Source of the DNA: Alistipes sp.
Lineage (GTDB): Bacteria > Bacteroidota > Bacteroidia > Bacteroidales > Rikenellaceae
Assembly: GCA_017555105.1 (NCBI GenBank)
Contig: JAFZHB010000018.1
Span: 62,001-126,000, forward strand
DNA: 64,000 nucleotides
Direction of reading: 5' to 3'
The notes beneath the pieces are model-generated. The model did not search any database. It was not told where the DNA came from and saw nothing but the letters and a program-made list of their open reading frames with translations. The translations under genes and the position numbers were made by a program. This document shows, in pieces, positions 57,271 to 64,000 of the stretch; position 1 is the first letter of the stretch, and each line of letters starts with the position of its first letter.

Positions 57271-58299
57271 ATGGATATGTCGAAAATGGTTCGCACCTTC
57301 CATCCCGTGGGTCATGGTGCATTTTATACGGAACGCTTTTATGATGACAATGGCGAGAATACCGCCAATGTCATCTTTGATTGCGGATGTTTCGAGGCTT
57401 GTAAGGCTGGTATCTCCTCGAAAGTGTTTGAGCAGCGAATTAAAACGACTATTCACAAGGAGTTCTGTAAAGACACAAAAATTGATGCGCTGTTTATTTC
57501 ACACTTTCACACTGATCACATCAATGGAATAGATGAATTGTTGAATTACTGCCAAGTAGCGAACTTATATATACCATGTTTGCAGGATGTCGTACTTGTC
57601 GAATCGTTTCTCTACAATAGTATCATAGAAGGTTCAGAAGATTGCAAATCTAATCAAGTCCTGCGAAAAATTGCAGAGCGGGAATATAATACAGAAATCG
57701 ATGACTCGGGTAGATCAATCATCCCAATAGGTGCATGGCTTTATCGTTCATATGGTCCAAGCATATCACACTCAAGAGCCACCCTGATTAAGCGACAGAT
57801 TCGCCAGCAATTATCAGCGCAGATTTTCATGCAGAATGGGGTTGATTTTTCAGAGTTAAGCAAGGCAATAGCTCGTATTGGTATTGATAAGTGTAAAACT
57901 ATGTATCAACAGATCTTTGGTAATAATCATAATTCATACTCAATGACTCTGTATTCAGGATTAAATTGTTTACGGGATTGTTTAGGTATGTGCCATACAG
58001 CATGTCTATATACAGGTGACTATAAAGCCAAGGGGAAGTTTGCGGAATTGGAGCGTTTCTATACCACATCATTAAAGCGAGTGTATATTCTTCAAGTCCC
58101 GCATCATGGTTCAGAGCATAACATCAATAATAAACTATATTCCCCCGAGCGATTGTGTGTCGTATCGGCAGGAGTAACCGATAAGTATGGCCATCCCGAT
58201 CAACAGACACTTGTGGCAATTCAAAATCAACGAGGAATCCCGATTATAGTGACTGAAGATCCGAAAACCAAGCAAGTATTTACCTACAATATATTATAA
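57271..58299 (+). CDS. ComEC-like metallo-beta-lactamase-fold hydrolase
   Basis: 342 residues, no signal peptide, so cytoplasmic. The metal site is complete: HFHTDH at 78-83, Asp250 in TGD, His279 in VPHHGS and His308 in YGHPD. The last two are typical of the ComEC-type MBL branch, which includes nucleases. An insertion of about 130 residues separates the HxHxDH motif from Asp250. AT-rich cargo gene. It might cleave nucleic acid or a nucleotide signal, as MBL proteins do in several anti-phage systems, but the substrate is not shown. Confidence 0.88.
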   Translation: MDMSKMVRTFHPVGHGAFYTERFYDDNGENTANVIFDCGCFEACKAGISSKVFEQRIKTTIHKEFCKDTKIDALFISHFHTDHINGIDELLNYCQVANLYIPCLQDVVLVESFLYNSIIEGSEDCKSNQVLRKIAEREYNTEIDDSGRSIIPIGAWLYRSYGPSISHSRATLIKRQIRQQLSAQIFMQNGVDFSELSKAIARIGIDKCKTMYQQIFGNNHNSYSMTLYSGLNCLRDCLGMCHTACLYTGDYKAKGKFAELERFYTTSLKRVYILQVPHHGSEHNINNKLYSPERLCVVSAGVTDKYGHPDQQTLVAIQNQRGIPIIVTEDPKTKQVFTYNIL

Positions 58300-58373
58300 T
58301 TATTATAGCAACATACTTCTTGAACAAGAATTAAAATTTGAGGTGGTTATCATGCTAATCTAATAATCAATAT

Positions 58374-58922
58374 ATGAAAAAACTACTTCTCTCTTTCCTA
58401 GCCCTTGTTGTGTTGGGCGTTGGTGCCTATTTGTGGGCTAATTGGATCTCGGTTGACGAGATTGATGAACTAATCGCAGGCAACTACGAATTGGTTTTAT
58501 GTGATATATCTTTGGGCGATCAGGCTGCCGACACAATCATCATCAACCGTGCTCCTGCTCGCGGTGCAAAAATCCAACTGCATGTCTCGGAGGAAGGCAA
58601 GCTGACGATAACGACTGACGAGGAGTATCCCGTAATACAAAGTCTTGCTACGCACGGCTGGTGGTCAGTTTACACGCTGCGCGAAAAGTGGTTTACATGG
58701 CGACATTGCCTCTCAAAGCGCTACGCGTCGGAGGCTATGAAGGAGACCAGCGGAAATGCTCGTAATGTGGTTCTTACGAAGTCGGGTGGATACAGCAAAG
58801 CATCGCTTGGTATTTATTTCCACCGCGTGTTTGTTGCGGACGATGTCATCACTCTCGGGGTTGATATAGACGACCCAACATCCGATCAGATTTACTGGCA
58901 ACTGCTCTTTTACAAAAGATAG
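58374..58922 (+). CDS. single-pass membrane or exported protein, 182 residues
   Basis: N-terminal hydrophobic segment (about 4-24) with Lys at the start; no lipobox. The following domain is mostly beta by appearance (NYELVLCDISLG, KIQLHVSEEGKLTITTDEEYPV). Not recognised. GC content is higher than in the preceding cargo genes, so it may belong to a different acquisition. Confidence 0.72.
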   Translation: MKKLLLSFLALVVLGVGAYLWANWISVDEIDELIAGNYELVLCDISLGDQAADTIIINRAPARGAKIQLHVSEEGKLTITTDEEYPVIQSLATHGWWSVYTLREKWFTWRHCLSKRYASEAMKETSGNARNVVLTKSGGYSKASLGIYFHRVFVADDVITLGVDIDDPTSDQIYWQLLFYKR

Positions 58923-59013
58923 AAAGGGTAAGAGCCGATAAACAAAACCGTTTGATATGCTTGAAATTTGGCGAAATTTTGTCATTAAGAGTTATTGAAA
59001 GGATAACCTGAAA

Positions 59014-59400
59014 GTGCTTTGGATTCTGTGTAAGGTGCGCGCCTATACGCTGTTCCGAAAGTCACTCAGGGTCTCTTTCAAGTGTGTCAGAGGGGCGTGG
59101 TACTGCGATATCCCAGGCTGGCCGCAGATCTATTTCCCCAATACGGTGATGGTGGGCGATGCCTCGTTGCTGATTCAGGAACAAGCGGGCGAGGGGGACT
59201 ATGTCACCTTTCAGGTCGCATTTGGCAACAAGTACAAGGCGCACCGTGGGTGTGTGACACTATCGCAAAAGCATAGCAGTCTGACGGGTGGTGCGTACTA
59301 CTATGGAGGGGAGCGATTCTCGGATGTATGGCTCTGCCCTGTCACGCTGTTTGTATTGGGACAATATCCAAACTTTATCTATTTCAAACGGATTGAGTGA
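59014..59400 (+). CDS. small uncharacterised protein, 128 residues
   Basis: The only available starts are GTG 59014 and nearby non-ATG codons; an in-frame stop at 58996 blocks an earlier start. Aromatic-rich and probably beta (GAWYCDIPGWPQIYF, GAYYYGGERFSDVWL). No recognised family, though the pattern recalls small uncharacterised proteins in Bacteroidetes accessory regions. It may be N-terminally truncated. Confidence 0.55.
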   Translation: MLWILCKVRAYTLFRKSLRVSFKCVRGAWYCDIPGWPQIYFPNTVMVGDASLLIQEQAGEGDYVTFQVAFGNKYKAHRGCVTLSQKHSSLTGGAYYYGGERFSDVWLCPVTLFVLGQYPNFIYFKRIE

Positions 59401-59439
59401 TTCGATAATGCTGCATGCAAAATAGTGTAAATATCAGTC

Positions 59440-60312
59440 ATGAAACGCATCTTATTTCCGCTTCTGTTCTTGCTTATTTTTGCAGGGTGTGGTGGTAAGC
59501 GCCCTACAACACAAGAATCCGCTGTGGAGGGAATTCAGATTAAGTTGCCCAAAAAGCAGGAGTTTAAGGGACAGCCGAAAGCATTAAATCTCGAACCACT
59601 ACCGCCGATTGATTCGTTATTGTTGCAAAAAATTGCAGCGGATAGTGCGATAACAATCTGCTACACGAAACCCGTAAGAGGCTACACGGTACGAGGCTGG
59701 GGCATCCCAAACGAGATCTTTGAAGAGTCCTGGGATGTGGTACTCCATTTCAAAGGGAATGAGCAGGACTTTATGGTGAATGGTGGTCGAGTCTATGATT
59801 TGGCGGATTCGAGCCAACGGCAAGTGATTGCAAGCTATGAGGAGCGGTATCTACAAGGTGCTTTATGCGCACCCTTCGATCTTTTCTTCTTTGCCGATTT
59901 GGATTTTGATGGAGTTGAGGAGCTGATTACGGATCGAGAGCCTCATGCGGGCAGTCAGAGAAGTCTACCAGCCTTTACCGAAATATATACCTTTCGGAAT
60001 GGCTATCCACAACGCGCTACAGCATTGTTCCGCGCCAAAAACACGCTCTTTTCCGCCATCGAACCATATTACTTTATGGTCCATCCTGAGCGCATGGAGC
60101 TTTATCAATACCGTGATGGCGGTGCTTTGGGCGGCGGATGGGAGGTCTATGCCTATGAGCAGGCTAACTATCGCTATGATCACTATGTACATTGGGAGGA
60201 GGTGATCCCCACCGATTCGATTGCTGTAGAGATCCGCAATCCACAAAATCAGCCTCGCAGATCCTTCATCACGGATAAAAAGACCTTCGATAAAGAGCGT
60301 TGGACATACTAA
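59440..60312 (+). CDS. lipoprotein with EF-hand-like DxDxDG loop, 290 residues
   Basis: Lipobox FAGC with Cys17. A soluble domain follows, with a calcium-loop-like DLDFDGVEE (Asp153, Asp155, Asp157, Gly158, Glu160), as in surface proteins with repeat-in-beta-propeller loops. No other domain recognised. Last gene before the right end; its stop is 3 bases before the second compound hairpin. Confidence 0.8.
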   Translation: MKRILFPLLFLLIFAGCGGKRPTTQESAVEGIQIKLPKKQEFKGQPKALNLEPLPPIDSLLLQKIAADSAITICYTKPVRGYTVRGWGIPNEIFEESWDVVLHFKGNEQDFMVNGGRVYDLADSSQRQVIASYEERYLQGALCAPFDLFFFADLDFDGVEELITDREPHAGSQRSLPAFTEIYTFRNGYPQRATALFRAKNTLFSAIEPYYFMVHPERMELYQYRDGGALGGGWEVYAYEQANYRYDHYVHWEEVIPTDSIAVEIRNPQNQPRRSFITDKKTFDKERWTY

Positions 60313-60315
60313 AAA

Positions 60316-60366
60316 GACAAACTTTCCCCAAGGGTCTTATTAAAGCCCTTTGGGAAAAGTCTGTCC
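60316..60366. other. compound hairpin at the right end of the island
   Basis: GACAAACTTTCCCCAAGGG (60316-60334) pairs imperfectly with CCCTTTGGGAAAAGTCTGTC (60346-60365). It resembles the hairpin after int at 50142-50196. No T-run follows, so it may not be a simple terminator. Confidence 0.7.
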
Positions 60367-60563
60367 ATGACGAAAATTCATACCCAAAACTTCCAACTTC
60401 TATTGAGCCATCGAATAATCGTTCGGTGGATTTGTTACCTATTGTTTCACTAGTAAGCAGATATGTGGAGTGATTGTTGGACCCAATGTTGTACCAACGG
60501 GAAAAAGATAGCCGATTTTTATTTGTAATCCCTCGATTTTTAATCAATCACGAATGAGATGCA

Positions 60564-60612
60564 ACTTCACTCGTAATGAAGGGGTCCCGAGTTCAAATCT
60601 CGGTTTCGGCTC
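60564..60612 (+). repeat. right attachment repeat (tRNA-Thr fragment)
   Basis: Exact 49-base copy of 48729-48777. The preceding bases do not resemble the tRNA 5' half, so this is an att site and not a second tRNA. Confidence 0.95.
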
Positions 60613-60616
60613 AAAA

Positions 60617-60651
60617 ACAAGCGATAACCAACAGGTTATCGCTTGTTTTGT
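60617..60651 (+). terminator. presumed original tRNA-Thr terminator
   Basis: Perfect 13-base-pair stem (60617-60629 with 60634-60646), loop AACA, then T-rich sequence, directly after the right att repeat. Confidence 0.85.
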
Positions 60652-60663
60652 TTATACGCCAGA

Positions 60664-60678
60664 TGAACTCGGGACCCC
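60664..60678 (-). repeat. inverted copy of a 15-base tRNA-Thr segment
   Basis: Reverse complement GGGGTCCCGAGTTCA is identical to 60581-60595 in the att repeat. It could pair with that site across the terminator, or it is a remnant of an older insertion. Confidence 0.7.
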
Positions 60679-60709
60679 GAAGCCTCTCATATGACCCACT
60701 AGGTGCATA

Positions 60710-60744
60710 AAAAAAAACAAACACCCATGAGTGCTCATTGGTGT
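60710..60744 (-). terminator. minus-strand terminator
   Basis: Read on the minus strand: ACACC.ATGAG/CTCAT.GGTGT stem (60744-60721) followed by a T-run (60718-60710). It fits the end of a minus-strand gene whose last codons remain at 60853-60963. Confidence 0.7.
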
Positions 60745-60852
60745 CTAGTGCTTGTAAAAACTGATTTACAGATATGAGTTGATAATGATAGTCATTTTTT
60801 TTGTGAAGACCTGCGGATCGTAGGCATCTACTGTTTGGCGTTTAACAAATCG

Positions 60853-60963
60853 TCAAGCTTCCTCAAATTTTCCATTCTCACACATGTGCTTAAAGCATCG
60901 TTCTGCATACTCATAATGGGATAGATACTCTTTTGCATTGTCGTACATACCTCGATTTATCAT
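60853..60963 (-). pseudogene. possible C-terminal remnant of a lost minus-strand gene
   Basis: 36 codons on the minus strand reading YDNAKEYLSHYEYAERCFKH and ending ENGKFEEA, helical and TPR-like in character. It has a terminator downstream but nothing upstream that would make a full gene, because the recombinase fragment begins at 61000 on the other strand. Confidence 0.35.
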
Positions 60964-60999
60964 ATAATTGGCAATCAAAACAAAGAGCAATCAGACACA

Positions 61000-61437
61000 A
61001 TGTCGGTATTGAAGAAACAGAAGAGTGAGTTAGAGAATAAGTTGAAAAAATGTAAGGTCAGTCGTGGTATGGGCGATATTGATGAAGATGTTTACACCAC
61101 CACGGTTGAGGTTATCCAAGAAAAACTCGCTAAAATTGAGGTAGAAATCGCAAAGGTCAAAAGAAATTTATCGAACCTTACCTCAACGGCAGACGAAGTG
61201 GTCGCAACTTGTTGTACATTAGGATGTTTGTGGAGTAGTTCGGAATTAGAATTGAGTCAAAAAATCCAAAATTTACTCTTTCCGAGCGGAATTTTGTGGG
61301 ATAAGGAAATTGGCAATTATCGAACCATAGACGAGAATAAAGCTCTTTCTATAATATCTAAATTATCAGATAGTTACAAAAATAAAAAAGAGGAAAATTC
61401 TCTCGAAAATTCCTCTTTGGTAAATTTGTGCGGATAA
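61000..61437 (+). pseudogene. C-terminal fragment of a large serine recombinase
   Basis: 145 residues. A coiled-coil segment (LKKQKSELENKLKKC) is followed by TLGCLWSSSELELSQKIQNL and LFPSGILWDKEIGNYRT, the typical C-terminal end of Bacteroidetes large serine recombinases. The catalytic N-terminal domain and zinc ribbon are missing, so the fragment is not functional. Its stop overlaps the 3' end of tRNA-Leu on the other strand. It marks an older, mostly deleted element next to the present island. Confidence 0.7.
61380..61418 (-). terminator. tRNA-Leu terminator
   Basis: Minus strand: AAAGAGGAA (61418-61410) pairs with TTCCTCTTT (61395-61387), followed by T-rich bases. It lies inside the recombinase fragment's open frame. 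Confidence 0.7.
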
Positions 61438-61510
61438 AGGGACTCGAACCCCCACGCCGTGAGGCAACAGATCCTAAGTCTGTCGTGGCTACCAATTACA
61501 CCATATCCGC
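61429..61510 (-). tRNA. tRNA-Leu (anticodon TAG)
   Basis: 82 bases including the discriminator A. Acceptor GCGGATA/TATCCGC, anticodon arm ACAGA-CTTAGGA-TCTGT with anticodon TAG, a long variable arm typical of Leu, and T arm with GTTCGAGTC. Decodes CUA and related codons. Confidence 0.95.
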
Positions 61511-61521
61511 AAATCTCTCTG

Positions 61522-61551
61522 CAAAGGTATATAAAAAATCACAAAACACAA
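61522..61551 (-). promoter_or_regulatory. tRNA-Leu promoter
   Basis: Minus strand: TTG (61551-61549), 19 bases, TACCTTTG (61529-61522), 11 bases before the mature tRNA. Confidence 0.8.
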
Positions 61552-61582
61552 TCGCCAACCGCCACATTCCGTTTTTTTTGCG

Positions 61583-61590
61583 TACTTTTG
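61583..61590 (+). promoter_or_regulatory. -7 element of the FAD-dehydrogenase gene
   Basis: TACTTTTG, 19 bases before the ATG at 61610. No TTG at the usual distance. Confidence 0.5.
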
Positions 61591-61609
61591 TTCCCACAAT
61601 CAATTCATT

Positions 61610-63163
61610 ATGCCCCAAAACATCACCCTGCGACTGTTGCCCCGTGAGGCGGCCGATGCGAAACACTACACCGCCTTGGCGGCACGCCGTTTAGGTATCA
61701 GCGATCGTCAGATTGCGCTCATCCGCGTAGTGAAACGCTCCATCGACGCACGCCAGCGTCAGCCCTGGGTCAACCTCTCGTTGGAGGTCTATGTCGACGG
61801 CGAGGAGCAGCCTGCAGAGGTGCACTTTGACTATCCGTCGGTGGCCGGCAAGACGCCTGTCGTGGTGGTGGGATCGGGTCCGGCGGGACTCTTCGCCTCG
61901 CTGCGTCTGATCGAGTTAGGGTTGCGCCCCATCCTGCTGGAGCGTGGGCGTGAGGTCTCGGCGCGCAAAGTGGACATCGCCCGCATCAACCGCGGTGGCG
62001 AGGTGGATCCCGACTCGAACTACGCCTTTGGCGAGGGCGGTGCGGGCACATTCTCCGACGGAAAACTCTTCACGCGCAGCAAGAAGCGCGGCGACTACAA
62101 CCGCGCATTACAGAGCCTGGTTTTCCACGGCGCAAATCCCGAGATCCTCTTCGAGGCGCACCCCCACATCGGTACGGATAAACTTCCCTACATCATTCGC
62201 AACATCTGTCGTACGATTCGCGAGGCTGGTGGCGAGGTGCTCTTCGAGCGTCGCGTCAGCGACCTGATTGTGCGCAACGGCCGTATCGAGGGCGTCGTCT
62301 GCGGAGATGAGCGCATCGAGGGTGCAGCCGTGGTGCTTGCCACGGGTCACTCGGCACGCGACATCTACTACCTGCTCCATGAGCGCGGCATCCGCCTCGA
62401 GGCCAAACCGCTGGCTATGGGTGTGCGCATCGAGCATCCACAGGAGCTCATCGACCGAATTCAATACCACCAACCCTCGCGTGGAGAGTATCTGCCAGCT
62501 GCCTCCTACTCGCTTGTCAGCCAGGAGAATGGGCGCGGGGTCTACTCCTTCTGCATGTGTCCGGGCGGTTTCATCGTACCCGCACTGACCGAGGCAACGC
62601 AATCCGTCGTGAATGGCATGTCTCCCAGCGGTCGAACCTCGCCCTACGCCAACTCGGGTCTTGTGACCGAGGTGCGCCTGACGGATTTCGCCCACCTCGA
62701 GCCGAAGTGGGGCGTTCTGGCGGGTCTGCGCTACCAGGAGGAGCTCGAAGCCTTGGCGCGCCGTGAGGGTGGCGACGGACAGGTAGCCCCCGCACAACGC
62801 GTGGCAGACTTTGTGGCAGGCCGTGCCTCCGCATCACTCCCTGCAACCTCCTACATTCCGGGTATCACCCCTTCACGCCTCGACCAATGGCTGCCGAGCT
62901 ACATGGCCGAGGGGCTGCGCATGGGTCTTTCGACCTTCAACCGCCGCATGAAGGGCTTTGTAACGAACGAAGCGATTGTTGTCGGCGTCGAGTCTCGCAC
63001 CTCGACTCCGGTGCGCATCCCGCGCGATGCAGAGCAATTGATGCATCCCGACCTGGAGGGTCTCTTCCCCACAGGCGAGGGTGCCGGCTACGCTGGAGGT
63101 ATCATCTCTGCCGCCATGGATGGCGAACGCGTCGCCGAAGCGGTGCGTCGCTATGTGAAATAA
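61610..63163 (+). CDS. FAD-dependent dehydrogenase (COG2509-type)
   Basis: 517 residues. An N-terminal domain of about 80 residues precedes the dinucleotide fold VVVVGSGPAGLFASLRLIELG (about 83-103). Further FAD-contact segments are GEGGAGTFSDGKL and VVLATGHSARDIYYLL, and the C-terminal FPTGEGAGYAGGIISAAMDG closes the site. Widely conserved, often annotated as uncharacterised FAD-dependent dehydrogenase; its substrate is not known. Lies just beyond tRNA-Leu on the chromosome side. Confidence 0.9.
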   Translation: MPQNITLRLLPREAADAKHYTALAARRLGISDRQIALIRVVKRSIDARQRQPWVNLSLEVYVDGEEQPAEVHFDYPSVAGKTPVVVVGSGPAGLFASLRLIELGLRPILLERGREVSARKVDIARINRGGEVDPDSNYAFGEGGAGTFSDGKLFTRSKKRGDYNRALQSLVFHGANPEILFEAHPHIGTDKLPYIIRNICRTIREAGGEVLFERRVSDLIVRNGRIEGVVCGDERIEGAAVVLATGHSARDIYYLLHERGIRLEAKPLAMGVRIEHPQELIDRIQYHQPSRGEYLPAASYSLVSQENGRGVYSFCMCPGGFIVPALTEATQSVVNGMSPSGRTSPYANSGLVTEVRLTDFAHLEPKWGVLAGLRYQEELEALARREGGDGQVAPAQRVADFVAGRASASLPATSYIPGITPSRLDQWLPSYMAEGLRMGLSTFNRRMKGFVTNEAIVVGVESRTSTPVRIPRDAEQLMHPDLEGLFPTGEGAGYAGGIISAAMDGERVAEAVRRYVK

Positions 63164-63247
63164 CGAGACGCAAATGGCCTTAAAATCACCGATTTTAACC
63201 AATTAATAAAATTTCTTCAAAATTTATTGAAATTTTTTATTAAAAAG

Positions 63248-63278
63248 TTGCACAGGTCGGAAAAGCCCCGTATCTTTG
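63248..63278 (+). promoter_or_regulatory. strong promoter of the candidate small RNA
   Basis: TTG (63248-63250), 20 bases, TATCTTTG (63271-63278). The upstream flank is A/T-rich, as an UP element would be. Confidence 0.8.
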
Positions 63279-63284
63279 CAGCGA

Positions 63285-63431
63285 AGTTTTAAGGTTCATT
63301 TAGGTTAGTAGTTTTAGGTTGGTGAGGAAATCGACGAGTCGAGGTACAACGCCCGATTCACGGTTTCCTTCTTTTTTATAGTCATCGTTGCTGAGGGGTA
63401 GGAAGCGCTCTTTGGCAACATGACTTTTTTT
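63285..63431 (+). ncRNA. candidate small RNA, two possible ends
   Basis: Starts after a consensus promoter. A first hairpin (63324-63333 with 63361-63370) is followed by a T-run at 63372-63377, giving about 93 bases. A second (63382-63391 with 63415-63423, one bulged C) is followed by seven Ts, giving about 147 bases. No open frame of note occurs in it. I cannot assign an Rfam family; 6S-like or Bacteroidales-specific RNAs are possibilities. Confidence 0.6.
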
Positions 63432-63508
63432 ATGCGCGGGGGTAGGCTCCACCTTTCCAGGAAACACCCCCTTTAGCCCTCTTTTTGAGCATTAAGCTCA
63501 AACAACAA
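63432..63508. other. spacer with one small hairpin
   Basis: TTTGAGC (63484-63490) pairs with GCTCAAA (63496-63502). No gene seen. Confidence 0.5.
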
Positions 63509-63536
63509 GAGAGCCCACCTTTTCAGGCGGGCTCTC
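63496..63536 (-). terminator. terminator of the EF-G paralogue
   Basis: Minus strand: eleven-pair stem (63536-63526 with 63519-63509), one G-T or mismatch pair, then TTGTTGTTT. Confidence 0.85.
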
Positions 63537-63558
63537 CCTGTTTTAATCGTCCGAGGGA

Positions 63559-64000
63559 TTAATCCTCATCCGTATCCGTGTAAGCCTTCAAGAGCTTATC
63601 CTGAACATCAGCAGGCACCTGCTCATACGACGAGAACTTCATCGAGTAGGTTGCCGAACCCGAGGTCAGCGACGAGAGGGTCGTCGAGTAGCGATAGAGC
63701 TCAGCCAGAGGCACAGCAGCGCTCAGACGGTCGAAGCCCTTATCCGACTCCATACCCATGATCATCGCACGGCGGTTCTGCAGGTCGCTCATCACAGCAC
63801 CCATATACTCGCTCGGAACAAGCACCTCTACGCTGTAGATCGGCTCCATAATCTTCGGACCGGCGTTACGGAAGGCCTCCTTGAAGGCGTTACGAGCTGC
63901 CAGCTTGAACGAGATCTCATTCGAATCTACCGGGTGCATCTTACCGTCGTAGATCACTACGCGGATATCGCGAGCGTACGAGCCCGTCAGCGGGCCCTGG
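63559..64000 (-). CDS. fusA2: EF-G paralogue, 3' part only (5' end beyond the window)
   Basis: About 147 codons are visible, covering the end of domain IV and domain V: LTGSYARDIRVVIYDGKMHPVDSNEISFKLAARNAFKEAF, then EPIYSVEVLVPSEYMGAVMSDLQNRRAMIMGME. It differs clearly from fusA at 25124-27238. Bacteroides species have an EF-G2 paralogue that supports translocation without GTP hydrolysis during starvation. Whether this is that type cannot be judged, because the G domain lies outside the window. Confidence 0.9.
   Translation of the reverse strand, partial: QGPLTGSYARDIRVVIYDGKMHPVDSNEISFKLAARNAFKEAFRNAGPKIMEPIYSVEVLVPSEYMGAVMSDLQNRRAMIMGMESDKGFDRLSAAVPLAELYRYSTTLSSLTSGSATYSMKFSSYEQVPADVQDKLLKAYTDTDED

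Larger units (their letters stand above)
48729..60612. mobile_element. tRNA-Thr-integrated genomic island, about 11.9 kb
   Basis: Bounded by an exact 49-base direct repeat of the tRNA-Thr 3' part (48729-48777 and 60564-60612). A tyrosine recombinase gene starts about 150 bases inside the left end and reads inward. Contents in order: integrase, unknown protein, helicase-like protein, Sak4-like ATPase, DUF3871-type protein, then AT-rich cargo with seven genes. There is no visible relaxase, coupling protein, capsid or terminase gene. GC content is lower than in the flanking genes and varies between modules, which points to mosaic assembly. It may be an integrative mobilizable element or a phage-satellite-like island. 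Confidence 0.9.

Noticed and set aside
60564-60612. A second tRNA-Thr gene
   Set aside because: Only the anticodon arm to the 3' end is present; the bases before it do not form the acceptor or D arm. It is the att copy.
63285-63431. SRP (4.5S) RNA
   Set aside because: The conserved apical GGAAGGAAGCAGCC-type loop is absent; AGGAAGCG near 63400 is only a partial match.
1-64000. CRISPR array
   Set aside because: No regularly spaced repeat-spacer pattern was seen anywhere in the window.
1-64000. Complete insertion sequences
   Set aside because: No transposase gene with flanking inverted repeats was found; the only recombinases are the tyrosine integrase and the serine recombinase fragment.

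Overview
The window looks like a chromosome segment from a gut member of the Bacteroidales, most probably Alistipes or a close Rikenellaceae relative. The evidence is the Bacteroidetes-type promoter pattern (TTG, 19-21 bases, TAnnTTTG) seen repeatedly, the near absence of Shine-Dalgarno sites, the rpsL-rpsG-fusA-rpsJ and S10/spc/alpha ribosomal gene order, the N-succinylornithine type of arginine pathway, and GC-rich codon use. The genus is an inference from recognition, not from a database search.

Layout. 1-4.6 kb: a zinc metallopeptidase, then an SGNH hydrolase, an MBOAT acyltransferase and a PAP2 phosphatase, which look like one cell-surface acylation operon. 4.6-9.2 kb: lysS, tpiA, a rhodanese lipoprotein and a secreted alpha/beta hydrolase. 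9.2-28.2 kb, minus strand: one large translation block from rpsL down to rplQ, including fusA, secY, map, infA and rpoA. It is interrupted by an unusual 693-base spacer between rpsN and rpsH that holds its own terminator and promoter. 28.8-37.4 kb: leuS, two related secreted esterases, prfA, a TonB-like protein, xseA, xseB and a methyltransferase. 37.4-39.7 kb: a RelA/SpoT protein with a degenerate hydrolase site. 39.7-47.8 kb: a GNAT protein followed by argG, argC, argD, argF', argB, argE and argH, nearly a whole arginine pathway in one operon.

48.7-60.6 kb: an integrated element of about 11.9 kb inserted at the 3' end of tRNA-Thr(CGU). It is bounded by 49-base direct repeats that copy the tRNA end. 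It has a tyrosine recombinase at the tRNA end, then an unknown protein, a SF2 helicase-like protein with an altered Walker A site, a Sak4-like RecA-fold ATPase and a DUF3871-type protein. Downstream is AT-rich cargo: exported proteins, lipoproteins and a ComEC-like metallo-beta-lactamase-fold hydrolase. No relaxase, coupling protein or virion gene is visible, so it is either a non-autonomous mobilizable island or a phage-satellite-like element. This is the best candidate here for an undescribed system.

60.6-64 kb: decayed recombinase and other remnants next to tRNA-Leu(UAG), an FAD-dependent dehydrogenase, a strong promoter that appears to drive a small RNA of about 93-147 bases, and the 3' part of a second EF-G paralogue running off the window.
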